Shown one piece after another: positions 34,763 through 42,853 of a DNA stretch of 64,000 nt. The notes beneath the pieces were generated by a model. That model did not search any database and was not told the DNA's origin. It saw nothing but the letters and a program-made list of their open reading frames with translations. The translations under genes were made by a program, and so were the position numbers. Positions within the stretch are counted from its first letter, which is position 1; every line of letters starts with the position of its first letter. Origin of the DNA: an uncultured Clostridia bacterium (GTDB taxonomy: Bacteria > Bacillota > Clostridia > Christensenellales > CAG-314); assembly GCA_934230325.1 (NCBI GenBank), contig CAKQEP010000005.1, forward strand, positions 42,232 to 106,231, in the 5' to 3' direction.

Positions 34763-36331
34763 TCACGGTAAATCGTCGGGAATTTTTGAGTTTGACACAT
34801 CGTCGGTTTGAACGTCGGCGGTATCGGTTGCCGCAGCCGTTTTTGTTGCTAAACGGTCATCGCTCGCTAAATCGGCGGAATCGTCTTTAAAATCATTATC
34901 CAAACTAAATACTTCTTTGTCAAGCGTATCGTCTTTGAGGTCGCCGTCGGTTTCGTACGCGAGTTTGCGATTTGAAGTTTTTTCAAACCCATGTTGCCAG
35001 TCGCTGAATTTGTAATACAGCAAAAATATCACGGAACTTATCGACCACGTGATAGGATATGCCAAAAACAGCAGTTTTATGTCGTGATTGATGCGCATAG
35101 CGACTTCTACGTACAAGATACGGAAAACGCACCACACCCCCAACATAACGCACATAGGCACTATCGCTTTGCCTGCCCCGCGACAAACCGACGCAATCAT
35201 ATGGGAAAACGCCAGCAAAAAGTAAAACAGGCAAATTGTGCGCGCTTGCAACGCGCTAATTTCTATTGCGCCGACGTCGTCGGTAAATAATCGCGCGATA
35301 TATTTCATAAAAAAGAACATTATCAAGCCTATTATCTGCGTCATAATTACGCCTGTCAATATCGCAAATCTTGCGCCGTTTTTGGCTCGTTTGTATTCCT
35401 TTGCTCCGAGATTTTGACTGATAAACGTACTGAGTGCCAACGTAAAAGAGTTTATCGGCAAAAACGCAAAACCTTCCGTTTTTGAGTAAGTACCGCAACC
35501 TGCCATCGCAATGTTGCCAAAGGTATTTATGTTGGACTGCACAAGCGTGTTTGCAAGACCTATCACGCTGTTTTGTACGCCCGACGGCAAACCGTATCGT
35601 ATTATCTGCTTAAACATAAAGCCGTCAATTTTTATTTCTTTGATTTTGACTTGGTATATCGCTCCTTTTTTTAAAAGAAAGGCAAAACACAGTATTGCGC
35701 TCGTTACTTGAGATATAGACGTGGCAACCGCCGCCGCCCATACGCCCCACTTAAACACTGCGATAAACAGTAAATCCAACAACACGTTGAGTCCCGAAGA
35801 AATAATAAGATATACGAAAGTACGGCGAGAGTTTCCCATTGCGTTGATTATTCCTGCGAATATGTTGTACATAACCACGCCCAGTGCGCCAGCAAAATAA
35901 AATCTGAAGTAGTCTATGGACTCTGGCAACACGTCGGCGTCGGTACGCATAAGACGCAAAAGAACGGGAGATAAAAGCACCCCCGCTATCGTCAACAATA
36001 CTCCTGCGATAAGACCGAAGGCAATATCGGTATGTATCGCCTTTCTCATATCGTCATATCGTTTTTCTCCGAAATACTTTGCAATAACAACGCCCGCGCC
36101 GTTTGTCGCGCCGATAAAAAAACTCGTAAACAAAAAAATCAGGTTGCCCGACGACGACACTGCGCCCAAAGCGTTTGTGCCGATATATTTGCCTACTATT
36201 ATCGAGTCTACGGAGTTGTACATCTGCTGAAAAAGGTTGGATAAAAAAATAGGTATCGCAAAATTAACGATAACTTTCCATTCCTTCCCCGTAGTCATAT
36301 TTGTGGTGGCTTTTGACAGAATTCCTTGCAT
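34763..36331 (-). CDS. MATE-family exporter with long acidic C-terminal tail
   Basis: A 522-residue MATE transporter with 12 helices: IPIFLSNLFQQMYNSVDSIIVG, GATNGAGVVIAKYFGE, IINAMGNSRRT and GLPSGVQNSVIGLANTLVQ. MATE proteins export drugs or metabolites in exchange for Na+ or H+. The last 75 residues or so are a hydrophilic, Asp-rich tail (DGDLKDDTLDKEVFSLDNDF) not found in typical members. ATG 36331 lies seven bases after a TATAAT box without ribosome site; M12 is an alternative start, also without a site. Confidence 0.9.
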   Translation of the reverse strand: MQGILSKATTNMTTGKEWKVIVNFAIPIFLSNLFQQMYNSVDSIIVGKYIGTNALGAVSSSGNLIFLFTSFFIGATNGAGVVIAKYFGEKRYDDMRKAIHTDIAFGLIAGVLLTIAGVLLSPVLLRLMRTDADVLPESIDYFRFYFAGALGVVMYNIFAGIINAMGNSRRTFVYLIISSGLNVLLDLLFIAVFKWGVWAAAVATSISQVTSAILCFAFLLKKGAIYQVKIKEIKIDGFMFKQIIRYGLPSGVQNSVIGLANTLVQSNINTFGNIAMAGCGTYSKTEGFAFLPINSFTLALSTFISQNLGAKEYKRAKNGARFAILTGVIMTQIIGLIMFFFMKYIARLFTDDVGAIEISALQARTICLFYFLLAFSHMIASVCRGAGKAIVPMCVMLGVWCVFRILYVEVAMRINHDIKLLFLAYPITWSISSVIFLLYYKFSDWQHGFEKTSNRKLAYETDGDLKDDTLDKEVFSLDNDFKDDSADLASDDRLATKTAAATDTADVQTDDVSNSKIPDDLP

Positions 36332-36338
36332 ATAGGGT

Positions 36339-36367
36339 ATTATATACTAAAAATAAGAACAAATCAA
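36339..36367 (-). promoter_or_regulatory. Promoter of the MATE gene (leaderless start)
   Basis: TTGATT, 17-base spacer, TATAAT on the minus strand; seven bases (ACCCTAT) then ATG. Transcription should start at the start codon. Confidence 0.7.
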
Positions 36368-36414
36368 CTTTAAATCGGTGTATAAATCGTTAAAGTTAGC
36401 GGTTTTTAGACAAC

Positions 36415-36443
36415 TCAAAGAGGCTGTCGCAAGACAACCCCTT
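36415..36443 (-). terminator. Imperfect hairpin after the c-di-GMP locus
   Basis: AAAGAGGCTGTC and GACAACCCCTTT can pair with two bulges around a GCAA loop. On the minus strand it follows the last gene of the locus (stop at 36470). It is imperfect and its T-tail is weak. Confidence 0.4.
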
Positions 36444-36469
36444 TAAATTGTCGCTAAATCCGTTTGGTT

Positions 36470-36793
36470 TTAGGCTTGTTGTTGTTCTTCTTCTTCGTTG
36501 CAGAACATATTTTGGTAAATTTCTTCCGCTTGCTCTATGTTTCTGAATTCAACGTAAATTTTGTATTTTTCCTTCATTCCCGCGCTCATTTGCATGACTC
36601 TGCCGTAAATCGGCAGCGCTACAAACGGAATGTTGCGATTTTTTAACGCGCCTCCAAACATCTCCGCTTCGATGTCGTCCAACGTGACAAAAAAGCAAAA
36701 ATCGTCGTTTTTCGCTCGCGGTAAACCGTACACCCCACACTTGTCGCAGACGCATACCGGATACAAAATGCCGCATTGTTTACAGTAATACAT
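36470..36793 (-). CDS. Small zinc-ribbon protein with DUF2007-like domain
   Basis: A 107-residue protein. It opens with two cysteine pairs (CKQC, CDKC) that should hold zinc, then a short alpha/beta domain like DUF2007 (EAEMFGGALKNRNIPFVALP, YVEFRNIEQAEEIYQ). It ends in EEEEQQQA. AGGAGGG precedes the ATG. It is the last minus-strand gene of the c-di-GMP locus, 83 bases after the EAL gene. DUF2007 members are proposed signal-transducing proteins with no proven activity. Confidence 0.6.
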   Translation of the reverse strand: MYYCKQCGILYPVCVCDKCGVYGLPRAKNDDFCFFVTLDDIEAEMFGGALKNRNIPFVALPIYGRVMQMSAGMKEKYKIYVEFRNIEQAEEIYQNMFCNEEEEQQQA

Positions 36794-36876
36794 ATCTGAC
36801 CCTCCTAAAAAATTTAATTAAATTTATGTTTAAACTCTAAAGTTTACACCCTTTGTTTTTTACATCCCTTTTGTCG

Positions 36877-39171
36877 TCAATCGTTTGCCAAAACGTGCGA
36901 CTCGGTAATAAACTTTTTGTATTCGTCAAGTTTTAACGGCAGGGAATAGTAATGCCCCTGAATAACGTCGCAACCGAGTTTGCGCAATTTTTTTACGTCT
37001 TCCGCCGTTTCTACCCCTTCCTGAACGACTTTAAGACCGAGATTTTTGCCCATCGTGACGACGCTCTCGTGTATGAGATAATCCCTTTCCTCACTCACGC
37101 CCCTTTCGATAAAAAATCTGTCGAGTTTGAGTTCGTCAAACAACAAGTCTTTGAGTATGTTGTAAGAAGAATATCCGCTGCCAAAATCGTCTATCGAACA
37201 TAATATGCCGTTTTCGTGCAGACGGCGAAGTATCCCGCTGATAACGCCGTAATCGTCAAACGCAAAACTCTCCGTAAACTCTATTATCAATACTTTGTCG
37301 GGTATCTTGTAACGCTTTTTTGTGGAAATGTAGTAGTCGATAAAATCTCTCTGCGTTGCGGTGTAACGGGATACGTTTACCGATACTTGGTACAGCGGCA
37401 GTTTTTTTGCGATACAGTCCGCAATAAACTCACATACGGTGCAAAATACTTTTTTGTCGAGTTTGACTATCAATCCGTTTTCCTCAAACAAAGACAAAAA
37501 CGAGCGGGGCGTACGGTACTCTCCCGTTTCCGAGTTGTACCACCTTATCAACGCTTCGCAACCTTCCTGCTTGTTTTTCTCAAGGTTGTATTTAGGTTGG
37601 TAAAATACTTCAAACTCGTTGTTTTCCAGACCGTGCTCCATTTTTAACGCCGCGTCGGCGTCTACGGAATAGTTTTCCTCAAATAATCCGGCGTAAAAAT
37701 TGAATTGACTGCCGTTTCTTTCCCCCGCTACGCTGTTTTTTGCAACCATAACTTTGTCTATCATGTGACGAGTCGTTTCTTCTTTTTCCGGATTGACTTC
37801 GTAAATAGAAAAATTAACCTTTATGTTTATGTTGTTGATAAACGCTTTGGTGTGCTTGCGTACTATTTCGTCTATCGCTTTAAGTCGGAACAACAGCGTT
37901 TCCTTCTCGCCGTAATGCAACAAAAATACAAAAGAACCGTCGGCAAGATAACCGTAAGTTTCCCCTTCCTGTAGCGCGCTTTTGTATACGTTGCTTATTC
38001 CGCTAATTATCTTGTCTGACATTTTGCGGTCATAAATTTCGGTTATGTAACTAAAATAGTTTATTTTGGCAAGTACGACGGCAAAATTAGTGCCTTTGTT
38101 GTTTTTGATAATTTCGTCGCTGTCCGCTTCAAATTTTATCAGTCGAGAACAACCGAGTACGGGGTCGATAAGGTTGCTTTCTACTATTTTTCTGCTGACG
38201 CTTTGACGCGCTATGACGCTGTACGCCGCGAATATGACAAAAACGATAAGTACGCCCACTACCAACGCATTGAGCGTGTCTACGACGGAATATGCCGTCA
38301 TTTCTATGTCGAGCGACGAGTACAACGCAACCGTGTATATCCCGAAAGAAGCGTCGTAGGAACAAACCGCGCCGCAAAATCTGTCGGTGAACGTTTTTGT
38401 AACGACGGATTTGTAAAGGGATTTGCTTTGTTTGTCGTCTTGTTTTATCTCGTCAAATTTGTCTTTTATCGCGTTTAAAAAGGGCGCGACGTCGGCGTTT
38501 TTGCCTACGTAATCCTTTATCGAGTTAAAAACGTTGCCGTCGGCAAAGGAATCCTTTTTGTTTAACGTTTTTAGTACGTCGCCGTTGCGGTTTGCAATTA
38601 CCGTCGCTATCGATTTTTGCGCGTTTTGGTCGGCAGTCAGACTGTCGAGTATCGTTTCTGCCGAGTAAAATGCGTAAACGCCCTGTATTGCGGGATTGTT
38701 TTGTATCGGACAATAAAAACCTATCCCCTCTTTGCCGTATAGGTTGTCCGTCAACAAAGAAGTGTGACCGTGCTTGTCCGAGTTGCGCAAAGACAAAACT
38801 TCCTCGTTTTCGTACGCGTAGCCTTGCCCGTCGGAATCGAATTCGTTTACGTCAAAATACCGCAAAAACAACGGCGAACCGTATTGTGCGTCACCGGTCA
38901 CGGCGGTAAGATATTCTATCACCTGCGCTTTTGTGGCAAGAGGCGTCAACTCCGTAGCAAACAACCGAGAATAAAAACTTAATTCGTTAAGTTTTTTTGA
39001 TAATTCTCCGTCAAGGTCGCGAGTGTACGCGTACACCTTTGCGTCTACCATATCGTCTATGTCGGACGACAAAATATCCGTCATAACAAACATCGTGGCA
39101 AGAATAATCACCGCCATAACGATGACGACGGTATAAATTATCTCCGTATAATGTTTGCGAAAAAACTTCAT
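36877..39171 (-). CDS. Membrane sensor with degenerate GGDEF and active-type EAL domain (c-di-GMP phosphodiesterase)
   Basis: A 764-residue protein. Helices at about 10-32 and 299-321 enclose an extracytoplasmic sensor of about 265 residues. The GGDEF domain (about 340-490) has ADGSF in place of GGDEF, so it should not make c-di-GMP. The EAL domain (about 505-760) keeps its residues: EAL (539-541), SVNVS, EFTES, DDFGSGYSS, LKLDRFF and QEGVET. It should hydrolyse c-di-GMP. It ends the cluster whose first gene is under a c-di-GMP riboswitch, so it could lower the signal that turns the cluster on. Confidence 0.92.
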   Translation of the reverse strand: MKFFRKHYTEIIYTVVIVMAVIILATMFVMTDILSSDIDDMVDAKVYAYTRDLDGELSKKLNELSFYSRLFATELTPLATKAQVIEYLTAVTGDAQYGSPLFLRYFDVNEFDSDGQGYAYENEEVLSLRNSDKHGHTSLLTDNLYGKEGIGFYCPIQNNPAIQGVYAFYSAETILDSLTADQNAQKSIATVIANRNGDVLKTLNKKDSFADGNVFNSIKDYVGKNADVAPFLNAIKDKFDEIKQDDKQSKSLYKSVVTKTFTDRFCGAVCSYDASFGIYTVALYSSLDIEMTAYSVVDTLNALVVGVLIVFVIFAAYSVIARQSVSRKIVESNLIDPVLGCSRLIKFEADSDEIIKNNKGTNFAVVLAKINYFSYITEIYDRKMSDKIISGISNVYKSALQEGETYGYLADGSFVFLLHYGEKETLLFRLKAIDEIVRKHTKAFINNINIKVNFSIYEVNPEKEETTRHMIDKVMVAKNSVAGERNGSQFNFYAGLFEENYSVDADAALKMEHGLENNEFEVFYQPKYNLEKNKQEGCEALIRWYNSETGEYRTPRSFLSLFEENGLIVKLDKKVFCTVCEFIADCIAKKLPLYQVSVNVSRYTATQRDFIDYYISTKKRYKIPDKVLIIEFTESFAFDDYGVISGILRRLHENGILCSIDDFGSGYSSYNILKDLLFDELKLDRFFIERGVSEERDYLIHESVVTMGKNLGLKVVQEGVETAEDVKKLRKLGCDVIQGHYYSLPLKLDEYKKFITESHVLAND

Positions 39172-39194
39172 TGTGCGTGTCTCCGAAAATTGTT

Positions 39195-39428
39195 TTAGCG
39201 ATTGCGAAGTCTGTTGTATTCTTCCGTCAAAATGTGCAACATTTCGCGCTCTGCTTTTATTTGCAAAGTGAATTTGTTAAAGTAATCAACGTCCTCGTCA
39301 TCGGGAACTTTGTGCGCCAAAATCGCGTCTACCAACGCGCCTTGCGACCTTAACCTTTTTGCTTCCAACTCTTCTATGCGTTGCTTGCACATTTTTATGC
39401 GGCGTTTCAACTTTAAAGCTTTAAACAT
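39195..39428 (-). CDS. Small basic coiled-coil protein, unknown
   Basis: A 77-residue helical protein without signal or membrane segment. Two heptad-like helices (KRRIKMCKQRIEELEAKRLR and FTLQIKAEREMLHILTEEYN) flank a short acidic turn (PDDEDVDY). It lies 35 bases after the second SipW-like gene and 23 before the EAL gene, so it belongs to the locus. Function unknown. Confidence 0.6.
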   Translation of the reverse strand: MFKALKLKRRIKMCKQRIEELEAKRLRSQGALVDAILAHKVPDDEDVDYFNKFTLQIKAEREMLHILTEEYNRLRNR

Positions 39429-39463
39429 TTTTTTATCGTCCTTTTTTAATTAAATTATTTCGT

Positions 39464-40132
39464 CTATTCGTCGACTTTTTGGTCGGAATCGACGGTTTTT
39501 TGCTCGGTTTGGTCGGTGACGGCGGCGTTTTGCTCCTTTAAACGCTTTACTTCTTGCGCTATCAACTCGTCAATACGCTTTTTGTCGTCGTCTTTGCCGC
39601 TTTTTTTGCGGGCAGCGGCAATAACGTCGGGAAGATACGTTGCAAACGCAAGCGCCGCAAGCACGAAAATCCCTACCGCTGCGCCGACGGGCGTCATAAA
39701 TATCCTGCCTATTACGGTAAGAAAAGGCAGATTTTTTTTGTAAACGCCGACGACGTTTTGCGCTTTTGCCGTATAAGCGTCTTCTGCGTAGTTGTTGTCG
39801 CCCTTTGTCTTAAATTCTTGGTTGTCGCCTATTATTTCCGTGACTCTGTGCGTGTTGAGATTGCCTTTTAATGCGGGGTCGTCAGAGTAAAAAACTATTA
39901 CGTCCCCCACCTTAACGTCCTTTGCGTCGATTTTTTGCACCAAAACAAAACTTTTGGCGGGTATCGCCGGCTCCATGCTCGGCGTGAGTATCCACATAGA
40001 AGTACGTTTAAATACAAAAACTATCTTGTTGCTTGCCCTTCCCGCAATGAGAACGGCGGCAAAAATCGCTACCAACACGACGATAACTATGCAAATTACG
40101 TTTAAAATCAGTTTTTTTGTCTTTGTTTTCAT
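39464..40132 (-). CDS. SipW-like signal peptidase I (second copy)
   Basis: A 222-residue S26B-type signal peptidase. An N-terminal helix (10-30) is followed by the serine motif TPSMEPAIP (Ser52), the histidine motif LNTHRVTEI (His95, instead of the lysine of the usual bacterial enzyme) and TKGDNN (Asp112). A second helix at about 135-168 anchors the end, then a charged tail. In B. subtilis the SipW enzyme cleaves TasA-type precursors. It follows the large partner gene by six bases without a strong ribosome site, so translation is probably coupled. Confidence 0.9.
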   Translation of the reverse strand: MKTKTKKLILNVICIVIVVLVAIFAAVLIAGRASNKIVFVFKRTSMWILTPSMEPAIPAKSFVLVQKIDAKDVKVGDVIVFYSDDPALKGNLNTHRVTEIIGDNQEFKTKGDNNYAEDAYTAKAQNVVGVYKKNLPFLTVIGRIFMTPVGAAVGIFVLAALAFATYLPDVIAAARKKSGKDDDKKRIDELIAQEVKRLKEQNAAVTDQTEQKTVDSDQKVDE

Positions 40133-40138
40133 GCCGTT

Positions 40139-42832
40139 TTACCGCTTTTTGGGTTTAAACAAATCCCTTAACCATTCCATAAACGAGCGACGGCGTTTTT
40201 GCGGAATTTCCTGTCGCAAGACTTCTTTTTGGTCGTTTTGCGGCTCGCTTAAATCGTCAGACTCGCCGCTTTTGTCCTGCAAAGGCTCGTTGACAGACTC
40301 GTTTTTGTCGCAAATATCCGCTAACGTATCGTCGTTTTTGTTACCAAGCTCGTCTTGCAATTCGTTTTGCTCGCCTTGCGTTTGCGGCTGCTCCGTTTTG
40401 TCGATAGTTTGCGGTTGTTGCTCGTCCGTTGTAGGCGTTTCTTCCGCCGTTGCGGTGGTTTCGTCTGCCGCTACTTCTTCCGTTTCTTCGACAACTTCTT
40501 CTTCGGTTTCTCTTTCGTCGTCGGGGATAACGGCGTCGCCTATAACTTTAATAAGTCCCTTATCTACTAATTGTTGCGTAGATTCGTAGGGCAAGCGGTA
40601 ATCTATCGTCGGAATTTCTAATTGTTTTATGCCGTGTTGCGCCATAAGAATATCGATTAGTTCTTTGGCGTACTTCAACGCGCGGGGACTGCGTACTTTT
40701 AGCATCATAGGCACGTCTTTAAACTTTGCCGTCGTTGCTGGCGCAAAGTGGTACTTGTTGCGGTCAAATTGTTCGCAATCAAGCGCCAAATACAAGGTCA
40801 AAGTTTTGCCCCTGTACCCTATTTTTGCAAGTTTGAGTCGTCCGCGATTAAAGGAATCGTAATCCCAACTCACCCGTGATTTGACTTTTTTGTAAGACAA
40901 TATATGGTTTTTGAGTTGGCTGTAAAAGTCCTGCGTTTTTTCTTCCGACTGTATGAGTTTTGCCGTAAACGAGCGGCGAAAACTAATAACAATGTTTTTG
41001 CCGTCTTGGTCAACGCTTTCTGCAACTTCTTTCGTTTCTTCGACAACTTCTTCTTCGGTTTCTCTTTCGTCGTCGGGGATAACGGCGTCGCCTATAACTT
41101 TAATAAGTCCCTTATCTACTAATTGTTGCGTAGATTCGTAGGGCAAGCGGTAATCTATCGTCGGAATTTCTAATTGTTTTATGCCGTGTTGCGCCATAAG
41201 AATATCGATTAGTTCTTTGGCGTACTTCAACGCGCGGGGACTGCGTACTTTTAGCATCATAGGCACGTCTTTAAACTTTGCCGTCGTTGCTGGCGCAAAG
41301 TGGTACTTGTTGCGGTCAAATTGTTCGCAATCAAGCGCCAAGTACAAGGTCAAAGTTTTGCCCCTGTACCCTATTTTTGCAAGTTTGAGCCGTCCGCGAT
41401 TAAAGGAATCGTAATCCCAACTCACCCGTGATTTGACCTTTTTGTAGGACAATATGTGGTTTTTGAGTTGGCTGTAAAAGTCCTGCGTTTTTTCTTCCGA
41501 CTGTATGAGTTTTGCCGTAAACGAGCGGCGCAACATCGATTCCGGAATATTTGCGGCGGCGGCTTGTCTTTCTTCTTCTATTTGTTTGTCGGCAAGCAAC
41601 GCAACGCGTATAGCCTGCAAAATTTCCTTTTCCTGTGCGGTAAGGTCGGGGTTTTTGACGTATTCCGGTAGCGGATTATCGATATGAACGTCAAATTCCT
41701 CCTCGTCGAGCGGTTTGTTCTGCTCGTTTATGCGGGGATAAAACTCTTTGATTGCGGCGTCGTCTTCTGCGTCGAAATCTTTAAGGATACTGCGCCTAAA
41801 AACAAGATACTGCACGGCGGACAATTTGTAAAGGTTTTTGACGTAATTGTCGTTTAAATCTTCTACGTTTTCCTTAACGAGAATACCGTACCCCGCATCG
41901 CTGTAGCCTTCGATAAACTGCCACAAAGCAAGGCATTGCCGCAAATTTTTGTTTTTTAGTATGGCGTTTGTACGCATAACGGGCGGACGAATAAAAGTTT
42001 TGCCCAACGCGCGGCACAACTCGCTATCGAGATATGAGCGGCATACGGAATTGAGTTTTACGACTCTGCGCCAAAGGTCGCCCGTCGTGGCGTAATTTTT
42101 AGAAACTTCCTCATCGGCGGTGCGTTCTTCCAGTCTGATATTGAGCGATATAGTGCCTTTTGCGCCGTTATGCTCAAAATTTTGAACCATATCGAGATCC
42201 GCCAACTTTGTGTCTACGCCTTGTTTGAGCGCGACGTTGTAGCGAAGGTTGACAAAAGAATACAGCCTATGCACGAGCGTATTGATAAACTTATTTTCGT
42301 ACGTGCCTACGGTTTCGTCGCGAAAAACGTTGAGAATTTTTGTCGGGGTTATGCGCCCGTCCTCGTCCACTTTGGAGATATAGTCCGTGTGTTGCGCCAA
42401 ATGTTTAAGCGACCTTTCCGAAATGTTTTTGGACAGTTCGATAGGCATAATTTCTTCCGTTTCCTCGATAAATCTCGACGGCGACCGAATAACTATATCC
42501 AAAGCGGGCAAAGCGTCTTCTACTGCGTCTACCCAAATTTTGTCGATAGAGCGAAGCATAAACCGTTTTGTAAGGCTCAATTGAGTAGTTCCCGCGTTGA
42601 CGGCATTAAGAATATCGGCATAAAAATCGTTGTCGTCAACGATTTTGTCGATTTTTTTGTCGGTATCGACGTACTGCTCTACAAAACGCGCGTCAAGGTT
42701 TTGCGCGTCAAAATTTTGAGTATCGGAAAAAAGCGCGGATTGCTCCTCGTGATGCAAAATCCGCGCGTCAAAGGGAGGGTTATCTTTGCCGTCGGAATAT
42801 ACAACGTCGTCTTTGTCAGATTCAAAAGACAT
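40139..42832 (-). CDS. Large AAA-partner protein (DUF2357-like N-terminus) with duplicated domain
   Basis: An 897-residue soluble protein. The N-terminal 430 residues (DKIWVDAVEDALPALD, NISERSLKHLAQHTDYI, ETVGTYENKFINTLVHRLYSF split, FIRPPVMRTNAILK) resemble DUF2357-type proteins that accompany McrB-like ATPases; this is from memory and uncertain. Then a domain of about 166 residues occurs twice, at about 434-600 and 618-784 (FTAKLIQSEEKTQDFYSQLK to ETEEEVVEET), almost identical. The remainder is a Gln/Glu/Asp-rich tail ending in RRRSFMEWLRDLFKPKKR, amphipathic and basic, perhaps membrane-binding. I see no certain nuclease motif. Confidence 0.65.
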   Translation of the reverse strand: MSFESDKDDVVYSDGKDNPPFDARILHHEEQSALFSDTQNFDAQNLDARFVEQYVDTDKKIDKIVDDNDFYADILNAVNAGTTQLSLTKRFMLRSIDKIWVDAVEDALPALDIVIRSPSRFIEETEEIMPIELSKNISERSLKHLAQHTDYISKVDEDGRITPTKILNVFRDETVGTYENKFINTLVHRLYSFVNLRYNVALKQGVDTKLADLDMVQNFEHNGAKGTISLNIRLEERTADEEVSKNYATTGDLWRRVVKLNSVCRSYLDSELCRALGKTFIRPPVMRTNAILKNKNLRQCLALWQFIEGYSDAGYGILVKENVEDLNDNYVKNLYKLSAVQYLVFRRSILKDFDAEDDAAIKEFYPRINEQNKPLDEEEFDVHIDNPLPEYVKNPDLTAQEKEILQAIRVALLADKQIEEERQAAAANIPESMLRRSFTAKLIQSEEKTQDFYSQLKNHILSYKKVKSRVSWDYDSFNRGRLKLAKIGYRGKTLTLYLALDCEQFDRNKYHFAPATTAKFKDVPMMLKVRSPRALKYAKELIDILMAQHGIKQLEIPTIDYRLPYESTQQLVDKGLIKVIGDAVIPDDERETEEEVVEETKEVAESVDQDGKNIVISFRRSFTAKLIQSEEKTQDFYSQLKNHILSYKKVKSRVSWDYDSFNRGRLKLAKIGYRGKTLTLYLALDCEQFDRNKYHFAPATTAKFKDVPMMLKVRSPRALKYAKELIDILMAQHGIKQLEIPTIDYRLPYESTQQLVDKGLIKVIGDAVIPDDERETEEEVVEETEEVAADETTATAEETPTTDEQQPQTIDKTEQPQTQGEQNELQDELGNKNDDTLADICDKNESVNEPLQDKSGESDDLSEPQNDQKEVLRQEIPQKRRRSFMEWLRDLFKPKKR
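40483..40980 (-). repeat. In-frame tandem duplication, copy nearer the gene's 3' end
   Basis: About 498 bases match the stretch at 41035-41532 almost base for base (offset 552 bases = 184 codons). I count only a handful of differences, for example at 40791 and near 40842, 40890 and 40896-40911. Both copies stay in frame. Confidence 0.95.
41035..41532 (-). repeat. In-frame tandem duplication, copy nearer the gene's 5' end
   Basis: Partner of 40483-40980. Between the copies lies a short unique linker coding for VAESVDQDGKNIVISF. The sequence after the 5' copy shares the glutamate-rich end EEEVVEET with the 3' copy, so the duplicated unit includes that linker. Confidence 0.95.
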
Positions 42833-42853
42833 TTAAAGACACCTCCGATTTTT

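Noticed and set aside
40483..41532. CRISPR array or mobile element for the repeated stretch
   Set aside because: The repeats are long, coding and in frame, just two copies, with no inverted ends or transposase.
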